64,000 nucleotides of DNA from Streptomyces pluripotens (lineage in GTDB: Bacteria; Actinomycetota; Actinomycetes; Streptomycetales; Streptomycetaceae): positions 5,022,001-5,086,000 of the forward strand of contig NZ_CP021080.1 in NCBI RefSeq assembly GCF_000802245.2, in the 5' to 3' direction. The notes under the pieces were generated by a model, which saw only the letters and a list, made by a program, of their open reading frames with translations, had not been told where the DNA came from and did no database searches. The position numbers and the translations under genes were made by a program. Below, piece by piece: positions 16,718 to 25,138 of this stretch (positions within the stretch are counted from its first letter, which is position 1; each line of letters opens with the position of its first letter).

Positions 16718-17827
16718 ATGTCGACCCATGACCTCTACGCCAACGATCCGAAGGACTCCCCCTGGCGCGTGCCCGCGACCGGTGCCGCCCGCTTCAGCTG
16801 GGAGTACGCCGACGGCCGCGACCGCCTGCTCGCCCTGTACCAGAAGGGCAAGGACAAGCAGTGGGACGGGCAGAAGCGCATCGATTGGGAGCTGGAGGTC
16901 GACCCGTACGACGCGCTCGGCACACCCGAGGAAGCGATGTCCTTGTACGGCACCTCGTACTGGGACAAACTCACCGATAAGGACAAGGGGGAGCTGCGCC
17001 GCCACTACGCCTCCTGGCAGTTCAGTCAGTTCTTGCACGGCGAGCAGGGCGCGATGATCTGTGCGGCGCGGATCGTGGAGTCGGTGCCGGACCTGGACGC
17101 CAAGTTCTACTCCGCGACCCAGACCATGGACGAGGCCCGGCACGCCGAGGTCTACGGCCGGTTCCTGCACGAGAAGATCGGTCTCGTCTACCCGATCAAC
17201 GACAATCTTCAGGCGCTGCTCGGCGACACCCTGCGCGACAGTCGGTGGGACATGCCCTACCTGGGCATGCAAGTGCTGATCGAGGGCCTGGCGCTGGCAG
17301 CCTTCGGCATGATTCGGGACACCACGAACAAGCCGCTGCCCAAGCAGATACTGACCTATGTGATGCAGGACGAGGCCCGGCACGTGGCCTTCGGTCGGAT
17401 GGCGCTGCGCGACTACTACAAGCAGCTCACCGATGCCGAACTGCGTGAGCGCGAGGAGTTCGTCATCGAGGGCTGCTACCTGATGCGCGACCGTTTGCGC
17501 GGGGTGGAGGTGCTGGAGAACTTCGGCATCCCCAAGGCCGAGGCGGAGGCGCTGAGCGAGCGCTCGGAGTTCCTCCAACTGTTCCGGCGGCTGCTGTTCA
17601 GCAGGATCGTGCCCTGCGTCAAGGACATCGGCCTGTGGGGCAAGCGGTTGCAGCAGGCCTACGCCGACCTGGGTGTCTTCGAGCTGGGCGACGCCAACCT
17701 GGACCTGCTGATGGCCCAGGACGAGGAGCTGGCCGAGCAGCTGGACGCCGAACGGTTCGCGGAGGAGGAGCGGGCACGGGTGGCGGAGGTGCGGGAGGCG
17801 ATCGACACCGGTGCGACGGAGGACTGA
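16718..17827 (+). CDS. ferritin-like diiron carboxylate protein
   Basis: A 369-residue ferritin-like protein starting at ATG 16718. The frame is open upstream, but that part crosses the divergent promoter region. Six ligands in the classical diiron order are visible: Glu109 (HGEQGAM), Glu139 and His142 (MDEARH), Glu189 (LIEGLAL), Glu219 and His222 (QDEARH). The two ExxH pairs are spaced as in R2-type and soluble oxygenase-type proteins. The C-terminal 60 residues are Glu/Ala-rich and helical. It is transcribed divergently from the AurF-like gene, so the two may act in one oxidative pathway or both be controlled by the TetR protein. Substrate unknown. Confidence 0.85.
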   Translation: MSTHDLYANDPKDSPWRVPATGAARFSWEYADGRDRLLALYQKGKDKQWDGQKRIDWELEVDPYDALGTPEEAMSLYGTSYWDKLTDKDKGELRRHYASWQFSQFLHGEQGAMICAARIVESVPDLDAKFYSATQTMDEARHAEVYGRFLHEKIGLVYPINDNLQALLGDTLRDSRWDMPYLGMQVLIEGLALAAFGMIRDTTNKPLPKQILTYVMQDEARHVAFGRMALRDYYKQLTDAELREREEFVIEGCYLMRDRLRGVEVLENFGIPKAEAEALSERSEFLQLFRRLLFSRIVPCVKDIGLWGKRLQQAYADLGVFELGDANLDLLMAQDEELAEQLDAERFAEEERARVAEVREAIDTGATED

Positions 17828-17928
17828 CCGGTGCCGGGTGCGGTGCCGGTCCGCTCGCCCAGGTGCAGTAGCGTTCTGGCGTGTCCATGCCCTCGTCGTC
17901 GCCCCGAGGTGGGCGATGCGGCCGGGGC

Positions 17929-19413
17929 TCACCGGCCGAGCACGGCCCGCATCACCTCCCTCGCGATGGGCGCCGCGTCGCCCCCGCCGCTGATCTCGCC
18001 CCGGTTCGCTGAGGCGTCCTCCACCACCACCGCGACCGCCACTTGCGGGTTCATGGCGCTGTCGGCCTGCGCCCAGGAGATGAACCAGGCGTACGGCACG
18101 CCGGAGTTGCCGACACCGTGCTGGGCCGTGCCGGTCTTGCCGCCGACCGTGGCGCCCGGAATGGCCGCCCGGGTGCCGGTGCCCTCCCGGACCACATCGG
18201 TCATCAGCTCCCTCAGCCGTACCGCCGTGGACGGCAGCATGACCTGCCGGACCGGATGCGTCCCGCTCCCGGCGACCGTCTCCCCTCCCCGGCGAGTGGT
18301 CCGCTCCACCAGGTACGGCGACCTGAGCAGGCCACCCTCCGCGACGGCCGCCGCGACCATCGCCATCTGCAACGGAGTGGCCCGCGTGTTGTACTGCCCG
18401 ATCGAGGACAGCGCCAGCTGCGCCTTGTCCACCCGAGGGTCGAACGTGCTGGGCGAGACGGCGAAGGGAAGGCGCACACCGGAGTCGTTGAACCCGAACG
18501 CCCGCGCCATGGCCGTCATGTCCCGCACCCCCACGTCCACACCCAGCTTGGCGAACACCGTGTTGCAGGACCACTCGAAGGCCACCCGCAGTGAGGCGTC
18601 CGCACAGCCGTCGCCCTCGTTGGTCAGCCGGGTGGTTGTGCCCGGCAGCCGATAGGGGTCGGGGGAGCGCGTCGGTGCGTCCAGGTCGGTGACCAGCCCC
18701 GCGTTCAACGCCGCTGCCGCAGTGACCACTTTGAACGCCGACCCCGGTGGATACGTCTCGTGGACCGCACGGTTGAGCATGGGCTTCTCCGGGTCGTGGT
18801 TGAGCCGCGCCCATGCCGAGCCCACCGCCTCCCCGTTCCCGGACAGCACCGAGGGGTCGTACGACGGACTCGACACCAGAGCCAGCACCCGACCGGTGGC
18901 CGGCTCGATCGCGGCCACCGCGCCCTTGCGCCCGGCCAGCCCCCGGAACGCGGCCTCCTGCGCCGCCCGGTTCAGGGTCGTCACCACGTCCCCGCCGGGG
19001 CTCTGACTGCGTGTCACGTCGTTCCACAGCGGGAACGGCGCCAGCAGCGGATCGGTCCCGGAGAGTACCCCGTCCTCGGCGTGCTCCAGGAGAGTGGAGC
19101 CGTACAGCTGGGAGGCGAAGCCGGTCACCGGAGCGTACAACGGGCCGTCCCGGTAGCTGCGTTCGTAGCGCAGCTGCTCTCTGGTGTCCACGGATCCGGT
19201 AACCGGCTCGCCGCCCACCAGGATGTCGCCGCGCGGCTGGGCGTAACGGGCGATCGAAGCGCGGCGGTTGGCCGGGTTGGCGTCGTACGCACGGGACTGC
19301 ACCACCTGCACGCGTGCGGCGTTGACCAGCAGAGCCACCAGCAGCAGCGCGCAGAACGCACAGGCGTGCCGGATGTAGCGGGCCATCGGCCGCCCACCGC
19401 CGTACTCGGTCAC
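17929..19413 (-). CDS. pbpA: class B penicillin-binding protein (PbpA-like D,D-transpeptidase)
   Basis: A 494-residue membrane-anchored transpeptidase that cross-links peptidoglycan. The GTG at 19413 overlaps the stop of the upstream rodA/ftsW gene (GTGA) and has GGAGG upstream. A single transmembrane anchor lies at about residues 15-34. The penicillin-binding domain has all three motifs: Ser225-x-x-Lys228 (SAFK), Ser282-Cys-Asn284 and Lys426-Thr-Gly. The pairing with an SEDS glycosyltransferase is the usual actinobacterial pbpA-rodA arrangement, in which both proteins form one wall-synthesis complex. The typical actinobacterial neighbours (pstP, pknA/B, fhaAB) are not beside it here, so this is probably a second, paralogous pair. 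Confidence 0.93.
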   Translation of the reverse strand: MTEYGGGRPMARYIRHACAFCALLLVALLVNAARVQVVQSRAYDANPANRRASIARYAQPRGDILVGGEPVTGSVDTREQLRYERSYRDGPLYAPVTGFASQLYGSTLLEHAEDGVLSGTDPLLAPFPLWNDVTRSQSPGGDVVTTLNRAAQEAAFRGLAGRKGAVAAIEPATGRVLALVSSPSYDPSVLSGNGEAVGSAWARLNHDPEKPMLNRAVHETYPPGSAFKVVTAAAALNAGLVTDLDAPTRSPDPYRLPGTTTRLTNEGDGCADASLRVAFEWSCNTVFAKLGVDVGVRDMTAMARAFGFNDSGVRLPFAVSPSTFDPRVDKAQLALSSIGQYNTRATPLQMAMVAAAVAEGGLLRSPYLVERTTRRGGETVAGSGTHPVRQVMLPSTAVRLRELMTDVVREGTGTRAAIPGATVGGKTGTAQHGVGNSGVPYAWFISWAQADSAMNPQVAVAVVVEDASANRGEISGGGDAAPIAREVMRAVLGR

Positions 19414-20771
19414 GGAGCCTCCTGCCCTTCGTGCTGGCGCCCGGCCGCGTCGCTCACCCGAATCAGCAGGGCCACGATCGCCCAGTTGGTGACGACAGAG
19501 GAGCCGCCCTGGGCGAGGAACGGCATCGCCATGCCGGTCAGCGGGATCAGTCCGGTGACCCCGCCCGCGATGACGAACACCTGGAGCGCGACGATCGAGG
19601 CGAGCCCGACCGCGAGGAGCCGGCCGAAGGGTTCACGCAGCGCGAGTCCGGCCCGGTAGCCGCGTTCCACCAGCAAGGCGTACAGCAGGAAGATCGCCGT
19701 GAGTCCGGCCAGGCCCAGCTCCTCGCCGGCCGTGGCCAGGATGAAGTCCGACTTGGTGGCGAAGCCGATGAGAAGGGAGTGTCCGAGCCCGAGGCCGGTG
19801 CCGAGAACACCGCCGGCCGCGAAGGCGAACAGGGACTGGGAGAGCTGGTTGGGGCCCTGCCCGGCCTCGATCGTCGCGAACGGGTGCAGCCAGTCCTCGA
19901 TCCGCCCGTGCACATGCGGCTCCAGATGGCCGACGGCGACTGCGCCGAGCACAGCCAGCAGCAGTCCGACCGCGATCCAGCCGGTGCGGCCGGTGGCGAC
20001 GTACAACAGCACCACGAACAGGCAGAAGAACAGCAGCGAGGTGCCGAGGTCGCGTTCCAGGACCAGGACGCCGACGCTCAGCAGCCAGATGGTCATGATC
20101 GGGCCGAGTACGCGCCCGGTCGGGAACTGCATCCGCCACAGCCGGCGGCCCGTGTACGCGAGTGCGTTGCGGTTGTCCGCCAGATAGGCGGCGAAGAAGA
20201 CCGCGAGCAGCACCTTCGCGAACTCGCCCGGCTGGATGGAGAACCCGGCGATGCGAATCCAGATCCGGGCGCCGTTGACCGCCGGGAAGAGGATCGGAAG
20301 CAGCAGCAGGACCAGGGCGGCAACCACACAGACGTATGAGTAGCGCTGGAGCACCCGGTGGTCTCGCAGCAGCAGGGCGACCACGATGAACAGGCCCACC
20401 CCGAGCGTGGACCACACCAGCTGGGTCGGGGCCGCACGGTCACCCGGAGTTTCCAGGTCCAGCCGGTGGATCAGGACCAGCCCGAGCCCGTTGAGCAGCA
20501 CGCCGATGGGCAGGGGGAGGGGGTCGGCGTACGGGGCCCGGATCCGCACCGCCAGGTGGGCGAAGAGGGCGAGCGCACCGATCCCGGCGCCGTAGCCGAG
20601 GGCGTCGGGCGGCACGGTGCCGGTCCGCGCCAGCCCCGCAGCGCAGTAGCCGTACACGGACAGCAGGACGGCCAGCACGATCAGGGCGAGTTCGATGCCA
20701 CGGCGCCGAGGGCGGCGTGCAGCGGGTGCGGGAGCCCGGGCCGCCGTCACGGTGGTTCCGGCCTTGGTCAT
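19410..20771 (-). CDS. FtsW/RodA/SpoVE-family SEDS glycosyltransferase
   Basis: A 453-residue polytopic protein with about 12 hydrophobic segments, of the SEDS family that polymerises lipid II into glycan strands. Signature stretches are present: GARIWIRIAGFSIQPGEFAK, ATAGEELGLAG and LIPLTGMAMPFLAQGGSS. The start is ATG at 20771 and the N-terminal 25 residues are basic and probably cytoplasmic. It is translationally coupled to the class B penicillin-binding protein downstream, forming a polymerase-transpeptidase pair. Confidence 0.94.
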   Translation of the reverse strand: MTKAGTTVTAARAPAPAARRPRRRGIELALIVLAVLLSVYGYCAAGLARTGTVPPDALGYGAGIGALALFAHLAVRIRAPYADPLPLPIGVLLNGLGLVLIHRLDLETPGDRAAPTQLVWSTLGVGLFIVVALLLRDHRVLQRYSYVCVVAALVLLLLPILFPAVNGARIWIRIAGFSIQPGEFAKVLLAVFFAAYLADNRNALAYTGRRLWRMQFPTGRVLGPIMTIWLLSVGVLVLERDLGTSLLFFCLFVVLLYVATGRTGWIAVGLLLAVLGAVAVGHLEPHVHGRIEDWLHPFATIEAGQGPNQLSQSLFAFAAGGVLGTGLGLGHSLLIGFATKSDFILATAGEELGLAGLTAIFLLYALLVERGYRAGLALREPFGRLLAVGLASIVALQVFVIAGGVTGLIPLTGMAMPFLAQGGSSVVTNWAIVALLIRVSDAAGRQHEGQEAP

Positions 20772-20823
20772 GCCCGGAACCTACCTAAAGAGGACGTCTT
20801 GTGTGCGTTGTTCCTCGCTCGCG

Positions 20824-21291
20824 TCAGCACCAGCGTGGCGCGGGCCCGATGGTGTCGATGTAGCGCGCCGCTCCCCAGGCCCAGGTGCCGTCCGTGAGCA
20901 GGTACCAGAGCGGATTGCCGCGGACGTTCTGACCGGAGACCTTGCAGAAGATCGAGACGACCTCGCCCCGTTCCACGAACCGGATCCGTCGGCTGCCCCG
21001 GTCCGGACGGTCGCGCAGCCACACACCGCCCCTGGCGGTGACGACTCCCCGGTAGCGGCGGGAGCCGCTGTGGTCGCCCCGGTCGCCCCGGTCGCCCCGG
21101 TCGCCCCGGTCGCCCCGGTCTCCCGGGTCCCCTTGATCGCTCCGCACGCCACCGTCGTGCCGACTGATCCCGGCGCCCGCGTCGCCCCCGCCGTCGTCCG
21201 CGACTGCGGGCGCGAGGGCGGCACTGGTGAGCAGAGCCCCGGTCGCCGCCGCTATGGCGAGACCGCGCATGAGGGAGGAGTGCAGGGGCAT
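20824..21291 (-). CDS. secreted SH3-like protein with Gly-Asp-Arg repeat linker
   Basis: A 155-residue exported protein. A signal peptide spans about residues 1-31 (GLAIAAATGALLTSAALAP, cleavage near AVA-DD). A low-complexity linker follows with GDPGDRGDRGDRGDRGDRGD, encoded by a 9-bp tandem repeat. The C-terminal half has the layout of a bacterial SH3 domain: GGVWLRDRPDRGS, ERGEVVSIFCKVSG, LWYLLTDGTWAWGAARYI. Two Cys residues may form a disulphide. It probably binds the cell wall; no catalytic domain is present. It lies 52 bp downstream of nothing on its strand and upstream of the rodA gene start, so co-transcription into rodA-pbpA is possible. Confidence 0.75.
   Translation of the reverse strand: MPLHSSLMRGLAIAAATGALLTSAALAPAVADDGGGDAGAGISRHDGGVRSDQGDPGDRGDRGDRGDRGDRGDHSGSRRYRGVVTARGGVWLRDRPDRGSRRIRFVERGEVVSIFCKVSGQNVRGNPLWYLLTDGTWAWGAARYIDTIGPAPRWC
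21072..21125 (-). repeat. 9-bp tandem repeat coding for GDR
   Basis: The unit GGTCGCCCC occurs five times without change (21072-21116), followed by one degenerate copy. The unit is a multiple of three and encodes the Gly-Asp-Arg linker of the SH3-like protein, so copy-number change would alter linker length without a frameshift. Confidence 0.9.
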
Positions 21292-21480
21292 GGGGGCCTC
21301 CGGAGGTACGGCGCATCTGACTCATGGCCACAGTAGGAGTGACCTCAGTCGGGTGCCCGCCGGACTGGTCCGCTCGGGGCGGGCCCCAAGAGGCAGTGGG
21401 GCCGCGGCTGCGGCTCCACCGCCTGGCCGCGACCGGCGCGCACGGCCGCCGGAACGCACCCGACCCGCACCTCCGGGCGC

Positions 21481-22731
21481 CTACCGCACCTCCACCGAAG
21501 GCAGCATCAACGTGGCGATCGCACCCCCGTCCACCGCGTTCGCGAAGGACAGCCGTGCTCCCAGTACCTCCGCCTGTCCCACCGCAATGGTCAGCCCGAG
21601 TCCGTGACCGGTGGCTCCGCCCTCGGTACGGAACCGCTGCGGACCGTGCGCCACGAGGTACGACGGATACCCGTCCCCGTGATCCCTCACGGTCACCACA
21701 CGCCCGTTCACGGTCACCACCACCGGAGGGCGGCCGTGCCGGTGGGCGTTGGCCACCAGGTTCCCCAGCACCCGCTCCAGTCGTCGCCGGTCGGTCTCCA
21801 CGAGTGCGTCCCGCACGATCCGCACCTCGGTGTCGGTGCCCGAGACCCGGACCACCCGTCCGGCCAGTGCCCCCAGCTCCTCGGTGTCGGCCTCCAGCTT
21901 CTCCCGGCCGGTGTCCAGTCGGGAGATCTCCAGGAGGTCTTCGGTGAGGGTGCGCAGCGCCGCCACCCGGTCCCGCACCAGTTCCGTGGGGCGGCCGGGC
22001 GGCAGCAACTCGGCCGCTGCGTGCAGTCCGGTGAGCGGGGTGCGCAGCTCGTGGGCCACATCTGCGGTGAACCGCTGCTCGCTCAGCAGCTTGCCCTGCA
22101 GTGACGAGGCCATCGAGTCCAGGGCGGCGGCCACCGCCGCGACCTCGTCCTGCGGGCGGGTCAGGTCCTTCGTCCGGGGGTCGTTCACGCGGGCGTCCAG
22201 GTCGCCGGCGCTGATCCGCCGGGCCACCTGCGCGGTGCCGTGCAGCCGCTGGGTCACCCGGGTCATCGCGAACGCCCCGACCAGCACCGTCGCCCCGATC
22301 GCGAGGACCGAGGACCACAGGATCGACGTGTCGAGTGCGGCGATGGTCCTGGACTGCTGTGAGTAGTCGACCGCCACAGCGAGCGCCCGCCGCCCGGCCG
22401 CAGGGCCCGCAGCCCACATGGTGGGGCGCCCCAGGTGCGTGGACACCATCGTGCCGCGCTCACCGGCCACGGCCATGCTGCGCAGCGGCGCGGGCAAGCC
22501 CTTGGGGTCCACTCCGGCGCCCGGCAGCAGCCTGTCCCCGGCCTCGTACGCTCGGGTGGCGTCCTGAAGCCGGGACAGTGCCAGTTCGCGGGCCTGGCCG
22601 ACCGTCTGGTTGGTCACCGAGACGTGCACCAGGACCCCGAGCAGCGCGGCGAGCGCACAGCACATCACCGTGATGAACACGGCAGCCTTCACGGCGAGCG
22701 GCCCGGCCCACCTGGGCAGCGCGGACCTCAT
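21481..22731 (-). CDS. membrane sensor histidine kinase without adjacent response regulator
   Basis: A 416-residue sensor kinase. The ATG at 22731 overlaps the lipoprotein stop (ATGA). Transmembrane helices lie at about residues 14-38 and 138-156, enclosing an extracellular sensor region of 100 residues. A HAMP domain follows (about 157-212) and then HisKA with His227 in FTADVAHELRTPLTG. The HATPase part has NLVANAHRHGRP (N-box), RDHGDGYP and GHGLGLTIAV. It resembles CseC/VanS-like kinases. No response regulator gene is next to it; the only partner is a lipoprotein, which could supply or modulate the signal. Orphan status is inferred from this window only. Confidence 0.92.
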   Translation of the reverse strand: MRSALPRWAGPLAVKAAVFITVMCCALAALLGVLVHVSVTNQTVGQARELALSRLQDATRAYEAGDRLLPGAGVDPKGLPAPLRSMAVAGERGTMVSTHLGRPTMWAAGPAAGRRALAVAVDYSQQSRTIAALDTSILWSSVLAIGATVLVGAFAMTRVTQRLHGTAQVARRISAGDLDARVNDPRTKDLTRPQDEVAAVAAALDSMASSLQGKLLSEQRFTADVAHELRTPLTGLHAAAELLPPGRPTELVRDRVAALRTLTEDLLEISRLDTGREKLEADTEELGALAGRVVRVSGTDTEVRIVRDALVETDRRRLERVLGNLVANAHRHGRPPVVVTVNGRVVTVRDHGDGYPSYLVAHGPQRFRTEGGATGHGLGLTIAVGQAEVLGARLSFANAVDGGAIATLMLPSVEVR

Positions 22732-23492
22732 CGCTCGCTCGCCGAGGGGAAGGCCGGTGGGGTAGGGGTGGCCGACGGGGAGGGCACGGCCGGAGCGGGC
22801 GATTTCTTGCTGTGCCGGCCGTCGCCGGTGTGCAGGTACTCGTCGCGGGAGAACGCCATCGCGCGCTGCTCGGGGTCCCACACCCAGGTGGTGCGGTACT
22901 CGTACCCGGAGATGTCGGCCGGCGAGCGTTCGATCAATGCCCGGCCCGCCAACTCCACCCCGATGATCGCGTCGTTGTCGGCCAGTACCTGCACCAGCTT
23001 GTGCCGCTCGACGGTGTAGACCCGTACCGCCGTCTGGTTGGTCGGGTACAGCCGGAACCCGAGCGTCAGGTCGGCCCGACCGTCGCCGGTGAGGTCCCGG
23101 TAGTACGGCTTCAACAGCGGACAGAGCGCGTCGTCACCCCCCGGGCGGCACTCCTTCATCCGGTCCACCGTCGCGTGATACGCCCCTTTCGAGCCGTAGT
23201 CGTCCGGATGCGTCTTGATCTCCGCCTCCACGACATCCACCGGATCGACCGTGCGGATGTCGTTGCCCGGGACCGTCACCCCCTGGACGGACGCCCTGGT
23301 CGCCACGTCGTACGAGTAGGCCGGGCTGGACGCCGGCCTGAGGCCGGGCCAGAGCTTGGCGGGGCTGATGGCGGTCGGGGTCGAGCCGGCGGCCTGCAGA
23401 CCGCCCGTGTCCCCGCAGCCGGCCGCCGTCGCCGACAACAGGGCGACGGCGGCCACGGCGAGGGCGGTGCGCGCGGGACGACGGGCTGGCAC
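22728..23492 (-). CDS. lipoprotein coupled to the sensor kinase
   Basis: A 254-residue exported lipoprotein. The signal peptide (ALAVAAVALLSAT) ends in the lipobox AAGC. The mature part contains a repeat-free region with GSKGAYHATVDRMKECRPGGD and DLTGDGRADLTLGFRLYP, the latter resembling an Asp-rich calcium or integrin-type loop, and a YEYRTTWVWDPEQRAMAF strand region. The last 30 residues are Pro/Ser-rich. It is translationally coupled to the downstream sensor kinase, so it may act as an accessory sensor, comparable in arrangement to CseA with CseC, although sequence homology to CseA is not claimed. Confidence 0.75.
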   Translation of the reverse strand: MPARRPARTALAVAAVALLSATAAGCGDTGGLQAAGSTPTAISPAKLWPGLRPASSPAYSYDVATRASVQGVTVPGNDIRTVDPVDVVEAEIKTHPDDYGSKGAYHATVDRMKECRPGGDDALCPLLKPYYRDLTGDGRADLTLGFRLYPTNQTAVRVYTVERHKLVQVLADNDAIIGVELAGRALIERSPADISGYEYRTTWVWDPEQRAMAFSRDEYLHTGDGRHSKKSPAPAVPSPSATPTPPAFPSASER

Positions 23493-23544
23493 GGTGCTCC
23501 TGGGGCGTTGGGGCCGGTCGGGATCCGCTACACCTTAGTTCGTG

Positions 23545-23580
23545 GATCCGCAGGGCGTACGTGTGGACGCCCTGCGGATC
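23545..23580 (-). terminator. perfect 14-bp hairpin after the phosphatase gene
   Basis: Arms GATCCGCAGGGCGT (23545-23558) and ACGCCCTGCGGATC (23567-23580) are perfectly complementary around an 8-nt loop. It lies 65 bp past the stop of the dual-specificity phosphatase gene and upstream of the lipoprotein start, separating two minus-strand units. Confidence 0.85.
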
Positions 23581-23644
23581 GTCTGCTCCGCAGACCTGCG
23601 GGCGAGACCGTCGTGCGCGTCCGGTGCAGAGCCCGTCGGAGCGG

Positions 23645-24151
23645 CTACTCGGTCAGCTCCTCCAGGAGCCGCACGGTCGGCAGGCCCGTCCGCAAGTACT
23701 CCACGAACAGTCCGTTGTGCAGGGCCCACCCCGAGCGCCGGGCGCGGATCAGCCGGATCGCCTCGTCGGGCGAGCGGCCCCGCTGGACCAGGGCGTGCGC
23801 GATCACCAGACCCGAACGGTTGTACCCGTGGTAGCAGCGCACCAGCACCCGGCGACCGGCGTCCAGCCCGTCGTTCGCCGCCCGTGCCAGCCGCATCACC
23901 CCGGCGAGCTGCGTTCCGTCCAGTGGACCGTCCGGAATCGGCCACACATGGTGTTCCACACCCGGATCCGGGCCGTACCCGTGCAGTCGCAGCAGTGACT
24001 GCACCACATCGAATTCGTCGCGAGCGACGGCGAGCTCCAGCCGCCCGGAACAGCCACGGAACTCATGCCCTCCCATCCACAGACCGGGCACGATCTCGCT
24101 CCACGGGTGCTCCGGAGCCGGTACGTCGGGCTGCTTTCCGCGGATCCGCAA
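23645..24151 (-). CDS. dual-specificity protein phosphatase-like protein
   Basis: A 168-residue cytosolic protein with the Cys-x5-Arg signature of the Tyr/dual-specificity phosphatase superfamily: Cys106 and Arg112 in VRCYHGYNRSG. The general-acid Asp may be in PIPDGPLDG (Asp74 or Asp78), and a helix follows the signature (LVIAHALVQRG). These enzymes remove phosphate from Tyr or Ser/Thr residues through a Cys-phosphate intermediate. The substrate is unknown and the gene stands alone, ending in a strong hairpin and divergent from the NERD gene. Confidence 0.85.
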   Translation of the reverse strand: MRIRGKQPDVPAPEHPWSEIVPGLWMGGHEFRGCSGRLELAVARDEFDVVQSLLRLHGYGPDPGVEHHVWPIPDGPLDGTQLAGVMRLARAANDGLDAGRRVLVRCYHGYNRSGLVIAHALVQRGRSPDEAIRLIRARRSGWALHNGLFVEYLRTGLPTVRLLEELTE

Positions 24152-24251
24152 CGGCGCCTCCCCAGCTCCCCCCTACAGGGCCGTTCTCCAAGGTAACCGG
24201 TCTTGCCCCGGGAGCACCCTGCCTGTTCCCATGGATGAGGGGTGATGGCTC

Positions 24252-25055
24252 ATGAGCGGACTGCGCGTGGTGCCGGCCTTTCGGCACGGCCGGGAAAGGC
24301 TGTACGTCTGCCGCCCGGACGGCAGCAACGTCGCCTGGTACGACCGGGAGGCGGGACGGGTCAATCTGCTCGGCGAAGACAGCAAGGACGACGTACTCGA
24401 AGTCCTGGGACCCTTCCTGAGCGGCCAGGTGGCGGTCGGTCCGCCACCGGTGCCCAGCCCCGCGGAACTCGCCCGGCTGACCCTGCACCCGGACGACGAC
24501 CTCGCGCCCAACCGGCCCGGTGAGGCCCTGTTGATCGCGCTCGACCGCGCACCCGGTCACACCCACCGGCTGCGGCCCGACCCGCGCAGGCGCGCCCTGG
24601 CCGCCGAGCAGACCGTCGGTGAGGCCCTGGACCGGCTGGAGGGCATCGGGTGGCACACCGTGCACTCGGTGACGCTTCCCGGCGGTGACCGCGTCCACCA
24701 TCTGCTGATCGGACCCGGCGGTCTGTTCGCCGTACACGCCCTGTACGCCCGCAAGGCCCGGGTCCAGGTCGCCGACCCGATGGTCGCCCTGGGACGCCAC
24801 GAGGCCGAGCCGCTGCTACGCCGTGTGCGCACGGACGCCGACCGCGCCTCGCACGCGCTGACCGCCGAGGTCCGTCCCGTGCTGGCCCTGGCCGGTCCGG
24901 CCGAGCTGACCGTGACCGTCGAGCCGCGCGGTGTACGGATCCTGCAGGACCTGGAGCTGGCGGGGTTGGCCCGACTGGGCGGGGTGCTCAAGCCGGCGGA
25001 CGTGGAGGCGTTGCACGCGATGGCGCGGGACCGGAACACCTGGGCGCGGGTGTGA
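24252..25055 (+). CDS. NERD-domain (nuclease-related) protein
   Basis: A 267-residue cytosolic protein. The ATG at 24252 has GAGGGGTG about 8 nt upstream. The first 110 residues form a small beta-rich segment (RERLYVCRPDGSNVAWYD). The second part resembles a NERD domain, with AEQTVGEALDRLEG, HTVHSVTLPGGDRVHHLLIG, GPGGLFAVHAL and KARVQVADPMVA. NERD belongs to the restriction-endonuclease-like fold, but the catalytic Asp and (Q/E)xK set is not clearly conserved, as in many NERD proteins. The function is unknown; it sits beside the end-joining genes, to which no direct link is shown. Confidence 0.75.
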   Translation: MSGLRVVPAFRHGRERLYVCRPDGSNVAWYDREAGRVNLLGEDSKDDVLEVLGPFLSGQVAVGPPPVPSPAELARLTLHPDDDLAPNRPGEALLIALDRAPGHTHRLRPDPRRRALAAEQTVGEALDRLEGIGWHTVHSVTLPGGDRVHHLLIGPGGLFAVHALYARKARVQVADPMVALGRHEAEPLLRRVRTDADRASHALTAEVRPVLALAGPAELTVTVEPRGVRILQDLELAGLARLGGVLKPADVEALHAMARDRNTWARV

Positions 25056-25138
25056 ACGTCCGGCGCAAGGCGCGAAGAACCGGGGAGGGCGCGCGGGCGG
25101 CCCTCGGCAGCCCCGACCGGCTGGAGCACCGGCCTTCC

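Noticed and set aside
21072..21125. Tandem 9-bp repeat considered as a CRISPR array
   Set aside because: Units are contiguous without spacers and encode an in-frame Gly-Asp-Arg linker.
21481..23492. Lipoprotein-kinase pair as the cseA-cseC part of the sigE system
   Set aside because: There is no sigE or cseB response regulator gene next to it and the gene order does not match.
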